From positions 20,765 to 84,764 of the forward strand of contig CADBWQ010000005.1 in the NCBI GenBank assembly GCA_902798545.1: a stretch of DNA of 64,000 nt. Reading direction: 5' to 3'. The first letter of the stretch is position 1. Each line of letters opens with the position of its first letter. The DNA is from Oscillospiraceae bacterium. GTDB taxonomy: Bacteria; Bacillota; Clostridia; Oscillospirales; Oscillospiraceae. Of this stretch, positions 1-8,150 are shown piece by piece. A program made the translations under genes and the position numbers. Below the pieces are notes generated by a model. That model made no database searches, was not told the origin of the DNA, and saw only the letters and a program-made list of their open reading frames with translations.

Positions 1-1
1 C

Positions 2-304
2 CCGGCAGAGGGCGGCAAGGTGACTCTGACCGGAATCGGCCAGGGCATGGGCGGAGACGTCGAAGTCCAGATCGTGGCGGACGAGAGCACCATCTACTCG
101 GTAGAAGTCGTGAGACAGAACGAGACACCGGGCATCGGTTCCATTGCAGTGGAACAGCTCCCGGATGCCATTGTCGCAGCCAATACCTTTGAAGTTGACG
201 GCGTAGCCGGCGCGACCCTTACGAGCACGGCGATCCGGAATGCCATTAAAACGGCGCTGGAGGAGGCGGGCTTTGACCCGGCGGCCTACGGCGCGGCTGC
301 ATAA
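2..304 (+). CDS. FMN-binding domain protein, C-terminal part (5' end outside window)
   Basis: The frame is open from the left edge, so only about the last 100 residues are visible. They contain the end of an FMN_bind domain: a TPGIGS stretch, then GVAGATLTSTAIRNAI. The latter matches the (S/T)GAT-x-(S/T) signature at which ApbE attaches FMN covalently to a Thr in RnfG/NqrC-type and extracellular flavoproteins. Known of the family: redox carriers at the outer face of the membrane. Inferred here: a secreted or lipoprotein flavoprotein, since the N-terminus carrying any export signal is missing. A perfect terminator hairpin follows 44 bases after the stop, so this is the end of its unit. Confidence 0.8.
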   Translation, partial: PAEGGKVTLTGIGQGMGGDVEVQIVADESTIYSVEVVRQNETPGIGSIAVEQLPDAIVAANTFEVDGVAGATLTSTAIRNAIKTALEEAGFDPAAYGAAA

Positions 305-347
305 GGCAGAGAGAAAAGCGGCTGCAGGAACAAGCGATACAAGGAAG

Positions 348-382
348 AACAGGGCCTGTCCTTTCGGACAGGCCCTGTTTTT
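348..382 (+). terminator. Rho-independent terminator after the FMN-binding gene
   Basis: A perfect 14-bp stem (348-361 with 366-379) encloses the loop TTTC and runs into a T tract at 377-382. It terminates the flavoprotein transcript. The convergent Nudix gene ends about 75 bases further on. Confidence 0.9.
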
Positions 383-455
383 AAAACTGCCTGTTAACGC
401 ACGACGCAGCACAGAAATTGTCTGCGCATCGCCCTCAGAATTCCGGTCGGAGACT

Positions 456-962
456 TCAGGGCGAAAACGGATACACGCCGCCGTCCAGATAGCCATTCAG
501 GAAGATCTCTGCCAGGCTGTCAGGGCGGATATTCGCACGTGCTTCTTCAATGCCAAACCAGCGCCAGGAATCAACCTCCCAGTTGGGATGGGCATCCTCT
601 TCCCGGACGGTGACGGTGAAGTTGAGCATCAGTGTATTGGTGCGGGGATAATAGTGACTGCGATTGAAGTGAACAGAGCTCACGGACATTCCAAGCTCTT
701 CCAGAACCTCCCGGGCTGCGGCCGCCTCGGCATCCTCACCCTTATTCACATATCCGGCGACAAGAACATAGGTCGGCTTCCCATACTGCTTGATCAGAAT
801 AATCCGGTCCATGGCTTCGTTCATCACAATCATGCTGACGGCAGTGTTGAAAACCGGATAACGGAACGCCGCGCAGCTTTCACAGTACGGGATGTCACCT
901 TCCGTCTCGTGATGACGGAGAATCAGACGCGTCCCGCACTGCATGCAGTAATTCATGTCCAT
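456..962 (-). CDS. Nudix hydrolase with N-terminal zinc ribbon (NudC-like)
   Basis: The 168-residue protein begins with a four-cysteine zinc ribbon (CMQCG near residue 6, then YCESC near residue 27), followed by a Nudix fold. The Nudix box GYVNKGEDAEAAAAREVLEEL fits G-x5-E-x7-R-E-x2-E-E, with all metal-binding glutamates present. A zinc ribbon ahead of the Nudix domain is the NudC (NADH pyrophosphatase/RNA deNADding) architecture, but the protein is shorter than NudC (about 257 residues) and I do not see the SQPWPFPxS substrate motif. A pyrophosphohydrolase of a nucleotide derivative is likely; the substrate is unknown. It lies 15 bases downstream of the galactokinase-like gene on the same strand, so the two are probably co-transcribed. 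Confidence 0.82.
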   Translation of the reverse strand: MDMNYCMQCGTRLILRHHETEGDIPYCESCAAFRYPVFNTAVSMIVMNEAMDRIILIKQYGKPTYVLVAGYVNKGEDAEAAAAREVLEELGMSVSSVHFNRSHYYPRTNTLMLNFTVTVREEDAHPNWEVDSWRWFGIEEARANIRPDSLAEIFLNGYLDGGVYPFSP

Positions 963-977
963 TGGATCCGTCCCGGC

Positions 978-2054
978 TCAGACCAGATGAATCACAAAGC
1001 AGCTGCCGGGGCCGAAGGCTTTCTCCATCTCCGCCTGATAAACAGGGAAGAAATCAGACGGCATGGCAGCCTGAACACAGCCGGCAAAGCCGCCGCCGTG
1101 AACACGCCAGGCGCCTTTTCCCGAGAGGAGAGAGGCGCTGAGACTCAGCCCGTCCAGCAGACGCGTGTCGCCGGTCGAGCTTGTGACGATGTTGTTGAGC
1201 AGCGTCTCGGAAGATCTGCCGGATTCATTCATCAGACGCATATACTCCTCGCCGTTGTGTGACTTGAGGGCATCGCGCATAAGAGGAACACGCTCATTCT
1301 CATCAAAGAAGTGCATCGCCCTGCGCACCGGCCGGTTGGCCTGGTCCCAGCCGCGGCTTCGAAATTCCGCGGGATCAACGTCAGCCAGCACACCCACATC
1401 AAAGAGATTGGCGATGTAGCACATATCCGCCGGGATACGGGCGTAGGAGGTGTTCAGCCCGTCATGACTTCCACCGGTGTCAGTCAGACACATTGTCAGC
1501 CCCATATCCGAAAAATCGGCTTCGATGCGCTCAATCTCATTGGTTTTCAGATCCACGTAGAGGGTGTGACCGCAGGCACAGACCAGCTGGCTGGTCAGAC
1601 CGCTGGGCTTGCCGAAATGATCCTTCTCGGCGCGGTGGGCTGTACGGGCCAGAACGATATCCTCCACAGCGTCGTTGTTATAGAGCTGACTGAGAATACG
1701 TGCGATCAGAACAGAGAACGCGGCAGAGGAACTGAGCCCTGCGCCGATCGGGAGGGACGATGAAACATCGGCGTCAAATCCGCCGATTTCCAGGCCAAGG
1801 TCCTGAAACGCGGCAAGGACACCGCGGACGAGAGAGACGGGCTTGCCGAATTCTGCCGGACGGATGTTCAACTGGCTGGTCCGTACGATAATGGGATCAT
1901 AGCCCTTGCTGTGGATACGAACAACGGAGTCAGAATTCGCTGCAAAACTCGCTTTGACATTCAGATGGATGGCGGATGCAAGAACACGCCCATTCTGATG
2001 GTCTGTGTGGTTACCGGACAGTTCCGTCCTGCCGGGCACTGTAATAATAGCCAA
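978..2054 (-). CDS. Galactokinase-like GHMP kinase, probably degenerate
   Basis: The sequence shows the galactokinase signature PGRTELSGNHTDHQ at the N-terminus, the ATP-binding GHMP loop LPIGAGLSSSAAF in the middle and the C-terminal GGGFAGC loop. Two things are abnormal. The catalytic-base motif G-[IL]-M-D-Q reads GLTSQ (Thr154-Ser155), so the conserved Asp is replaced by Ser. The protein also starts only five residues before PGR, whereas galactokinases usually have 20-30. I chose the TTG at 2054 because AAGGAG sits nine bases upstream; the same frame extends only to 2072 before an in-frame stop at 2088-2090. It may be a sugar-binding regulator (as yeast Gal3 is) or a decaying enzyme. A consensus promoter at 2106-2134 drives it. 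Confidence 0.72.
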   Translation of the reverse strand: MAIITVPGRTELSGNHTDHQNGRVLASAIHLNVKASFAANSDSVVRIHSKGYDPIIVRTSQLNIRPAEFGKPVSLVRGVLAAFQDLGLEIGGFDADVSSSLPIGAGLSSSAAFSVLIARILSQLYNNDAVEDIVLARTAHRAEKDHFGKPSGLTSQLVCACGHTLYVDLKTNEIERIEADFSDMGLTMCLTDTGGSHDGLNTSYARIPADMCYIANLFDVGVLADVDPAEFRSRGWDQANRPVRRAMHFFDENERVPLMRDALKSHNGEEYMRLMNESGRSSETLLNNIVTSSTGDTRLLDGLSLSASLLSGKGAWRVHGGGFAGCVQAAMPSDFFPVYQAEMEKAFGPGSCFVIHLV

Positions 2055-2105
2055 TATTCTGCTCTCCTTCAAATAATTTAAGCAATTCTAACAATGAACT
2101 AGTAT

Positions 2106-2134
2106 ATCATAAACCAGTTTTTGTGGAAAGTCAA
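2106..2134 (-). promoter_or_regulatory. Promoter of the galactokinase-like/Nudix unit
   Basis: Read on the minus strand, TTGACT (2134-2129) and TATGAT (2111-2106) are separated by 17 bases. The predicted start of transcription lies about 45 bases before the TTG start codon. Confidence 0.7.
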
Positions 2135-2169
2135 TGATAAAGAATAAAATTAAGACAAGTATTTAACGC

Positions 2170-2198
2170 TTGCCTTTCCGATCACGGAACCATATAAT
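2170..2198 (+). promoter_or_regulatory. pncB promoter with an internal inverted repeat
   Basis: TTGCCT (2170-2175) and TATAAT (2193-2198) are 17 bases apart. The spacer contains the inverted repeat TTCCG-ATCA-CGGAA (2176-2189), placed where a repressor would block RNA polymerase. The binding protein is not identifiable from the window; an NAD-responsive regulator is a guess based on the gene controlled. Confidence 0.7.
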
Positions 2199-2235
2199 AA
2201 CAGACAGAATCTATCCGTTAACGAGGAGGATCAGG

Positions 2236-3708
2236 ATGAAGAAAAGCGCCAACGGCATTAATCTCACGATGCTCTGTGATTATTATGAGCTCACCATGGG
2301 GAACGGGTATTGGAAAGCAGGCATGAAAGACCGGATTTCCTATTTTGACGTCTTCTTCCGCAGTATTCCGGACAGCGGGGGCTTCGCGATTGCGGCCGGG
2401 CTGGAGCAGATTGTCGAATATGTACAGAACCTGCATTTTGACGAGGAGGACATTGATTATCTGCGGGGAAGAGGAATGTTCGATGAGGGATTTCTGAATT
2501 ACCTGAGAGAGTTCCGGTTTCACGGAGATCTCTGGGCAATCCCTGAGGGCACACCGATCTTTCCTGGGGAGCCGGTCATAACGGTCCGCGCCCCTGCAAT
2601 AGAGGCCCAGATGCTGGAAACCTATATGCTGCTGGAGTTCAACCACCAGAGCCTGATTGCGACCAAGGCCAACCGAATCTGCCGTGCGGCGGAGGGGAGA
2701 ACGGTTTTGGAATTCGGCTCCCGCAGAGCACAGGGGATCACCGGGGCGGTGACAGGGGCGAGAGCGGCATTCATCGGCGGCTGCGCAGGCACCGCATGTA
2801 CGGTATCCGATCAGGTCTACGGCGTTCCTGCCGCCGGAACGATGGCACATTCCTGGGTACAGATGTTCGACAGTGAATATGATGCATTTGAGCATTACTG
2901 CAGAACATATCCGGACAATGCGGTGCTGCTGGTTGACACGTACGATACGCTGCGGTCCGGTGTCCCGAATGCCATCAGGGCTTTTAACAATGTTTTGAAG
3001 CCGCTGGGAATCAAAAAGTGCGGAATACGGCTGGACTCCGGCGATATGGCATGGCTGACGAAGTGCGCAAGGGAGATGCTGGATGAAGCAGGGTGGACGG
3101 AGTGCCGGATCACGGTATCCAATTCTCTGGATGAGCGGCTGATCCGGGATCTGATTCGCCAGGGCGCAAAGATTGACGCCTTCGGTGTCGGAGAGAGACT
3201 GATTACCTCCAAGAGCGAACCGGTTTTCGGCGGCGTATATAAGCTCTGCGCAGTGGAAGAAGCGGGCGGCAAGAGAATCCCGAAGATCAAAATCAGTGAG
3301 AACGTAGGAAAAATAACGAATCCGGATTTCAAGAAAGTATACCGCTTCTATAACCGCGATACCGGGAAGGCGGAGGCAGATTATATCTGTCTGCGGGAAG
3401 AAATTGTGGACGATTCCAGGCCTCTCGTGATCTGCGACCCGATGGCACGCTGGAAGCGTAAGGTGATGGAGAATTACAGCGCGGTCGAACTGCAGGTCCC
3501 TGTGTTTCAAAACGGAGAGCTTGTCTACAGCCTGCCGACGCTGCCGGAGATCAAAGCGTACTGCGCGGCTCAGATTTCGACACTCTGGCCGGAGGTGCTC
3601 CGCTTCAACAATCCGCATCAGTATTATGTCGACCTGTCCGAACAGCTGATGGCATTGAAGGATGAGATGCTCCACAATGCCGGACGGCTGTCCAAGCGAG
3701 CAGAATGA
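2236..3708 (+). CDS. pncB: Nicotinate phosphoribosyltransferase
   Basis: The protein of 490 residues opens with NLTMLCDYYELTMGNGYW, the typical start of Firmicute nicotinate phosphoribosyltransferases, and has the family core including EFGSRRAQG, IRLDSGDM and the phosphoribosyl-binding FGVGERLITS. It converts nicotinate, PRPP and ATP to nicotinate mononucleotide in NAD salvage. The ATG at 2236 was chosen because GAGGAGGA lies just upstream; longer in-frame starts lack a ribosome binding site and would begin inside the promoter. Its TGA overlaps the ATG of the downstream acetyltransferase, so the two are translationally coupled. Confidence 0.95.
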   Translation: MKKSANGINLTMLCDYYELTMGNGYWKAGMKDRISYFDVFFRSIPDSGGFAIAAGLEQIVEYVQNLHFDEEDIDYLRGRGMFDEGFLNYLREFRFHGDLWAIPEGTPIFPGEPVITVRAPAIEAQMLETYMLLEFNHQSLIATKANRICRAAEGRTVLEFGSRRAQGITGAVTGARAAFIGGCAGTACTVSDQVYGVPAAGTMAHSWVQMFDSEYDAFEHYCRTYPDNAVLLVDTYDTLRSGVPNAIRAFNNVLKPLGIKKCGIRLDSGDMAWLTKCAREMLDEAGWTECRITVSNSLDERLIRDLIRQGAKIDAFGVGERLITSKSEPVFGGVYKLCAVEEAGGKRIPKIKISENVGKITNPDFKKVYRFYNRDTGKAEADYICLREEIVDDSRPLVICDPMARWKRKVMENYSAVELQVPVFQNGELVYSLPTLPEIKAYCAAQISTLWPEVLRFNNPHQYYVDLSEQLMALKDEMLHNAGRLSKRAE

Positions 3709-4205
3709 GTACGGAAGTGAGATTTGTTTCTGCGTTTGAGCGCAGAGAGGAACTGATTCCGTTGTATGAAGAATACAGTGCGATGCTCCTCCGGGCAAAT
3801 CCAGGGTTCGGCGCGTCGCTGGCTCAGCAGAACTATGATGAAGAAATTGCACATCTGGAGGATAAATATCAGCCGCCTCGCGGGAGCATGTACCTCATCT
3901 ATTATGACGGCGCGCTTGCCGGGTGTGTCGGGATGAAGCCATCCGATGAAGAAAGTGCGGAATTGAAACGCCTCTACCTTCGCCCGGCGTTTCGCGGACA
4001 TAATCTTGGAGAACAGATGCTGATGCGCATCATGGAAGATGCCCGCGCCGCAGGCTACAGGCGGCTGCGACTGGATACGCTTCCGGCGCTCAGAACGGCG
4101 CTGTCGCTCTACCGCAGAATTGGCTTTCATGAGATCGACCCGTATTATGACTGCCTGATTCCGGGGACGATTTTTATGGAGATAGAACTGCAGAACGAGC
4201 GCTGA
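3705..4205 (+). CDS. GNAT-family N-acetyltransferase
   Basis: The 166-residue protein has the GNAT core: a beta-strand ending LKRLYLRPAFRG, the acetyl-CoA pyrophosphate loop of R-x2-G-x-G type (RGHNLGEQML), a following helix, and SLYRRIGFHEI near the C-terminus. The N-acyl acceptor cannot be predicted. The start overlaps the pncB stop (ATGA), pointing to co-expression with NAD salvage, although this pairing alone does not establish a metabolic link. Confidence 0.85.
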   Translation: MSTEVRFVSAFERREELIPLYEEYSAMLLRANPGFGASLAQQNYDEEIAHLEDKYQPPRGSMYLIYYDGALAGCVGMKPSDEESAELKRLYLRPAFRGHNLGEQMLMRIMEDARAAGYRRLRLDTLPALRTALSLYRRIGFHEIDPYYDCLIPGTIFMEIELQNER

Positions 4206-4263
4206 ACCCGGAATCGAAAGAAACAGCGAAGCAGACAGACGGAGTCCCTGCAGACAGTGCAGC

Positions 4264-4307
4264 AAAAAGAATCCCCGCCCGAAAGGGCGGGGATTCATGT
4301 TTATTTT
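4264..4307. terminator. Bidirectional terminator between the GNAT gene and rny
   Basis: An 11-bp stem (4270-4280 with 4285-4295, loop GAAA) is flanked by a T-rich tract on the plus side and by AAAAA at 4264-4268, which is a T run for transcripts read on the minus strand. It serves the two convergent genes; the rny stop codon lies in the plus-side tail. Confidence 0.85.
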
Positions 4308-5842
4308 GCGTAGTCGACAACTTTTGTTTCCCGCAGAACATGTACTTTGACCTGACCGGGATAAGTGAGCTCAGACTCAATTTTCTTGGCGATGTCTCTC
4401 GCAAGAAGAACCATCTGATCCTCGCTGACGGTTTCAGGCTTGACCATGATACGAATCTCACGACCGGCCTGAATGGCATAGGAACTGGCAATGCCGGGAA
4501 AGCTCTTTGAGATTTCTTCAAGCTTCTCCAGACGCTTGACATAGTTCTCAATGTTCTCACGCCGCGCACCCGGACGGGAGGCGGAAATGGCATCGGCGGC
4601 CTGAACAAGGCAGGCGACAGCAGTATGGGGCTCAACATCGTTGTGGTGCGCCTCAATCGCGTGAATGACAGCTTCAGACTCGTGATACTTTCTTGCGATA
4701 TCCACACCGATGGTGACATGGCTTCCTTCCACTTCATGGTCTATGGCCTTGCCGATATCGTGAAGGAGGCCGGCGCGCTTTGCCGTGGTCACATCCACAC
4801 CGAGTTCAGAAGCAAGCAGACCTGCAATGTGAGAAACCTCAATCGAGTGGTTCAGAACATTCTGACCGTAGCTGGTACGGTAGCGCATGCGTCCGAGAAG
4901 TCGGACAAGTTCCGGATGAAGCCCGTGGATATTTGTCTCAAAGACAGCGCGTTCGCCTTCGGCCTTGATGGTGGCATTGACTTCTTTCTGAGCCTTGGCG
5001 ACCATTTCTTCGATCCTGGCGGGGTGAATGCGACCGTCCTGAATGAGCTTTTCAAGTGCAAGACGGGCGACTTCACGGCGGACGGGATCAAAACTGGAAA
5101 CGGTGATCGCTTCCGGAGTATCATCAATGATCAGATCACACCCGGTCAGGTTTTCAATGCTGCGGATGTTGCGACCCTCACGGCCGATGATACGTCCTTT
5201 CATTTCGTCGTTGGGGAGGGGGACGACGGAAACTGTGATTTCACTGGTGTGGTCGGCGGCGCAGCGCTGGATGGCGGTGGTGATGATTTCGCGGGCGCGG
5301 TTATCGGCCTCTTCCTTGTACTGGGCCTCGACTTCCTTGACCTTCATGGCCATCTCATGCGTTACGTCATTTTTGATATTCTCAATCAGGTAGGCCTTTG
5401 CTTCGTCCACACTGAATCCGGAAATTTTTTCCAGCATTTCCAGCTGACTCTTCTTGACCAGTGCGACCTCTGCCTGCTGAGCCTCGACAGCGGCAATCTT
5501 GGAACTGAGGGTTTCGTTTTTCTTCTCCAGAGCGTCGGTCTTTCGATCAAGGGCTTCTTCCTTCTGCTGCAGACGGCGCTCCTGCTTTTGTACTTCGCTG
5601 CGGCGCAGCTTTTCTTCGCGCTCGAACTCCGAGCGGCTTTTGTGTATTTCTTCCTTTGCCTCCACGAGAGCTTCTCTCTTCTTGCTCTCTGCATTTTTTA
5701 TCGCTTCGTTGATAATACGCTTGGCTTCGTCTTCTGCGCTGCTGATCTCACGCTCCGCAACTTTTTTCCTGTATAGCGTACCGGAAGCAAAACCGACGAC
5801 AGCCAGAATAAGAAGAATGATAATCCATACAAACGTTGGCAT
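4301..5842 (-). CDS. rny: Ribonuclease Y
   Basis: The 513-residue protein has every RNase Y element in order: an N-terminal membrane helix (about residues 4-22, [18 protein letters not shown]), a long charged coiled coil to about residue 165, a KH RNA-binding domain around [15 protein letters not shown], and an HD phosphohydrolase domain ([22 protein letters not shown]). It is the membrane-bound endoribonuclease that starts mRNA decay in Bacillota. The ATG at 5842 was chosen over an upstream in-frame one because GGAGGTG precedes it and the family length is about 520. The gene has its own promoter and a leader of about 150 nt. Confidence 0.96.
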   Translation of the reverse strand: MPTFVWIIILLILAVVGFASGTLYRKKVAEREISSAEDEAKRIINEAIKNAESKKREALVEAKEEIHKSRSEFEREEKLRRSEVQKQERRLQQKEEALDRKTDALEKKNETLSSKIAAVEAQQAEVALVKKSQLEMLEKISGFSVDEAKAYLIENIKNDVTHEMAMKVKEVEAQYKEEADNRAREIITTAIQRCAADHTSEITVSVVPLPNDEMKGRIIGREGRNIRSIENLTGCDLIIDDTPEAITVSSFDPVRREVARLALEKLIQDGRIHPARIEEMVAKAQKEVNATIKAEGERAVFETNIHGLHPELVRLLGRMRYRTSYGQNVLNHSIEVSHIAGLLASELGVDVTTAKRAGLLHDIGKAIDHEVEGSHVTIGVDIARKYHESEAVIHAIEAHHNDVEPHTAVACLVQAADAISASRPGARRENIENYVKRLEKLEEISKSFPGIASSYAIQAGREIRIMVKPETVSEDQMVLLARDIAKKIESELTYPGQVKVHVLRETKVVDYAK

Positions 5843-6001
5843 AGGTAGTAAACACACCTCCATTCCTTTAAGAATTTTGCGTGGGTTCACAAGCATATGC
5901 TGTATGCTATCTCGAGACGAGCGGACACCAGACCGCTGCGTCGAATCATTGAAAAGTGATTTCAAAAGCCTCCCCATGGCTTTATCAATACAATTCAAGT
6001 T

Positions 6002-6030
6002 ATTGTATTCTCACTTTGGACGATTGTCAA
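6002..6030 (-). promoter_or_regulatory. rny promoter
   Basis: On the minus strand TTGACA (6030-6025) and TACAAT (6007-6002) are separated by exactly 17 bases. The predicted transcript has an untranslated leader of about 150 nt before the rny start at 5842, long enough to fold, though I recognise no riboswitch in it. Confidence 0.75.
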
Positions 6031-6220
6031 GTGCAATTCTAAAATTCAGAATAAAATCTGAACACGGTATAACAGCCGGATCAGCATGTTATTATTTTTC
6101 AAATCCACCAGTGAAAAGATAGGAATTGAAATGGCAGGAAAAGTTAGGGAAAATGGCTGTTAGAGATATCAAACTGCTGGAATTGAAGGGTTTTAATACA
6201 GCTTTTTCAAAAAATCCCTA

Positions 6221-6248
6221 TTGCAATTTTGAGATGATGTGTTACAAT
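6221..6248 (+). promoter_or_regulatory. Promoter of the ferredoxin gene
   Basis: TTGCAA (6221-6226) and TACAAT (6243-6248) are separated by 16 bases, about 65 bases before the ferredoxin ATG. Confidence 0.65.
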
Positions 6249-6318
6249 GAATCCAACAGAGAAATCCGGCGGGCATCTGCCCGACCCAAAATCTGAATAC
6301 TTATATGGAGGGAATATC

Positions 6319-6489
6319 ATGGCTTTTGTTATTACTGACGAGTGCCTGTCCTGCGGCTCCTGCGCAGCACAGTGCCCTGCCGAGGCGATTGATATGGGCG
6401 ATGTCCATTATGAGATCGATCAGAGCAAGTGCCTGGAGTGCGGCTCCTGCGCAGCTCAGTGCCCGGCCGAGGCCATTGAGAACGTATAA
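6319..6489 (+). CDS. 2[4Fe-4S] clostridial-type ferredoxin
   Basis: The 56-residue protein consists of two copies of the bacterial ferredoxin motif C-x2-C-x2-C-x3-C-P, CLSCGSCAAQCPAEAID and CLECGSCAAQCPAEAIE, each ligating one cluster jointly with the other half. It is a small soluble low-potential electron carrier of anaerobic metabolism. The ATG at 6319 follows GGAGGGAA at a good distance; the frame can be extended upstream, but into the promoter. It is monocistronic, with its own promoter and terminator. The two halves are nearly identical also at the DNA level. Confidence 0.95.
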   Translation: MAFVITDECLSCGSCAAQCPAEAIDMGDVHYEIDQSKCLECGSCAAQCPAEAIENV

Positions 6490-6506
6490 GCTCTCAAATG
6501 AATATG

Positions 6507-6538
6507 AAGCGGAGAGACGGTTGCCTCTCCGCTTTTTT
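6507..6538 (+). terminator. Terminator of the ferredoxin gene
   Basis: AGCGGAGAG (6508-6516) pairs with CTCTCCGCT (6525-6533) and is followed by six T residues. Confidence 0.88.
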
Positions 6539-6587
6539 ATGACTTAATGACATAGAATCCGCGCCTGTAAGAAGAACAACAGACCGC

Positions 6588-7319
6588 ATGAATCTGCCGG
6601 AGGGTATTTTGAAACAGACAAGATTATGGCCGGATGGGCCTTTTTTCCAACAGACTGAATACTTGGGCATTACAACCGATTCCCTTCTGCTGGCGGATTT
6701 TGCCGTGGTACGGGCAGGTGAGAGAGGGGCAGACCTCGGATGCGGCTCAGGCATTCTGATGCTTCTGCTTTTATGGCGCGAGGCGAAGCTCCACATGACC
6801 GGACTGGAGATTCAGGAAGAAGCGTGCGCGCTGGCAGAGGAGAACATCCGGGTGAATGCGCTGGAAACGCGTGCGGCTGTTGTTCCCGGTGATCTGAGAG
6901 AGACCGTGAAACGGCTCCCCAACGGAGGCTTTGATGTTGTTATATCCAATCCGCCGTATTTTGGACAGGAACAGGGGAAGCGTTCTCCGGAAGCGGGACG
7001 TGCAGCGGCCAGAGCAGAGACCGCATTAAGCATGAAGGAGCTATGCCATACGGCAGCAAGACTCTGCAGGAGCGGCGGCAGACTGTATCTGTGCCACCGG
7101 CCGGAGCGGCTGTCGGATCTCCTGCGGGAGATGAACTCTGCACACCTGGAACCGAAGCGGCTCCGGTTTGTGCACCACGACGCCGGGCGGGAGGCTTCTC
7201 TGGTCCTCGTGGAGGGCAGAAAAGACGGACATCCGGGAATCGCGGTGGAAAAGCCGCTGCTGACTCACGATCTTTCGGGCGCAGAAAGCGAAGAGTACCG
7301 GAAAATCTGCCATGTATAA
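6588..7319 (+). CDS. TrmN6-like tRNA (adenine-N6)-methyltransferase
   Basis: The 243-residue protein has a class I SAM-binding motif ADLGCGSGILMLLL near residue 45, an acidic LEIQEEA at the next strand, and the NPPY catalytic motif of N6-adenine/amino methylases (SNPPYFGQ). The opening QTEYLGITTDSLLLADFA is typical of the COG4123 family, whose E. coli member TrmN6 methylates A37 of tRNA1Val. The precise target here is inferred from family only. The Shine-Dalgarno sequence upstream of 6588 is weak, so the start is less certain. A bidirectional terminator separates it from tatC. Confidence 0.85.
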   Translation: MNLPEGILKQTRLWPDGPFFQQTEYLGITTDSLLLADFAVVRAGERGADLGCGSGILMLLLLWREAKLHMTGLEIQEEACALAEENIRVNALETRAAVVPGDLRETVKRLPNGGFDVVISNPPYFGQEQGKRSPEAGRAAARAETALSMKELCHTAARLCRSGGRLYLCHRPERLSDLLREMNSAHLEPKRLRFVHHDAGREASLVLVEGRKDGHPGIAVEKPLLTHDLSGAESEEYRKICHV

Positions 7320-7326
7320 CACATAT

Positions 7327-7360
7327 AAAAAAGCACCGATCCGTTTTCGGTGCTTTTGTT
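7327..7360. terminator. Bidirectional terminator between the methylase gene and tatC
   Basis: AAAAGCACCGA (7329-7339) pairs perfectly with TCGGTGCTTTT (7347-7357). The A and T flanks make it active in both directions. Confidence 0.88.
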
Positions 7361-7376
7361 CAGAGATCTGTGATGC

Positions 7377-8150
7377 TCAGGCTTCCGCGTCTTCTTCGCG
7401 GGCTTCTGTCCGACGCCTGCCAACCAGGCTGCTGAGCCCGATGCTGAGCTCATAAAGAAGAATCATCGGCAAGGCGACCATCACCTGGGAAACCACATCA
7501 GGCGGAGTGATGATGGCAGCCAGTATGAAAATAACCACAATCATGATCTTCCTGCCCTTGCGAAGCCAGTCTGCACGGATCAGACCAAGCCCTGTCAGCA
7601 GAACAGAGACAACGGGCAGTTCAAAGACCAGTCCGAATACGACGAAAATGGTAAGCAGAAAACCAATATACTGCTGAATACTGATGGAGGCGGCGACATC
7701 GACTTCCCCGGTGAACTGAATCAGAAAGCGGAGAACAAAAGGAAGACTGATGAAGCGCGCAAACAGCACGCCAACGACAAAAAACACCGTCCCGGCCAGC
7801 AGGGAACCAATGAAGAAAGTGCGTTCCCGCTTCGTGAGACCCGGACTGCAGAAAGCGTAGACTTCATACGCCACAACCGGAAAACACACAACGAGTGCGC
7901 CAACCAGAGCGGTATTCAGGTAAACCAGCAGCAGTTCCTGCGGCGCAATATAGACAAAGACATAATCATAGGCTTTGCCCATATCCGTCAGGAAGGTGAT
8001 AAACCGAGGGGCGAAGCTGAGACACGCGGTGAAGGCCACCAGCAACAGAACAACGACAACTGCAATGCGGTTCCGGAGTTCCTTCAGGTGGCCGGAGAGG
8101 CTCATCGTGCCGTCGCTGTTTGCTGCGTCTGTTTTCTTACGCTTCTTCAT
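7377..8150 (-). CDS. tatC: Twin-arginine translocase subunit TatC
   Basis: The 257-residue polytopic protein starts with the conserved cytoplasmic MSLSGHLKELRNRI segment and has six predicted membrane helices, including FPVVAYEVYAFCSPGLTKRER with the family Phe-Glu/Pro region. TatC recognises the twin-arginine signal peptide and nucleates the translocon. The start at 8150 overlaps the end of tatA by 14 bases. It is the last gene of tatB-tatA-tatC; the C-terminal tail is short and charged. Confidence 0.95.
   Translation of the reverse strand: MKKRKKTDAANSDGTMSLSGHLKELRNRIAVVVVLLLVAFTACLSFAPRFITFLTDMGKAYDYVFVYIAPQELLLVYLNTALVGALVVCFPVVAYEVYAFCSPGLTKRERTFFIGSLLAGTVFFVVGVLFARFISLPFVLRFLIQFTGEVDVAASISIQQYIGFLLTIFVVFGLVFELPVVSVLLTGLGLIRADWLRKGRKIMIVVIFILAAIITPPDVVSQVMVALPMILLYELSIGLSSLVGRRRTEAREEDAEA

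Larger units (their letters stand above)
5843..6318. other. Divergent intergenic region between rny and the ferredoxin gene
   Basis: The region holds the rny leader (5843-5995), the rny promoter and the ferredoxin promoter. The stretch 6031-6220 is A/T-rich with no supported ORF or hairpin terminator. I see nothing else in it. Confidence 0.6.

Noticed and set aside
240-1262. Long plus-strand ORF (340 codons) opposite the Nudix and galactokinase-like genes
   Set aside because: It is an antisense shadow with low-complexity composition, no ribosome binding site, and it runs through the terminator at 348-382.
2218-3852. 544-codon minus-strand ORF opposite pncB
   Set aside because: Antisense of a well-conserved gene; Cys/His/Arg-rich shadow composition and no family motif.
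4625-5776. 383-codon plus-strand ORF opposite rny
   Set aside because: Antisense of the RNase Y coiled coil; its Leu/Phe runs mirror the Lys/Glu codons of rny.
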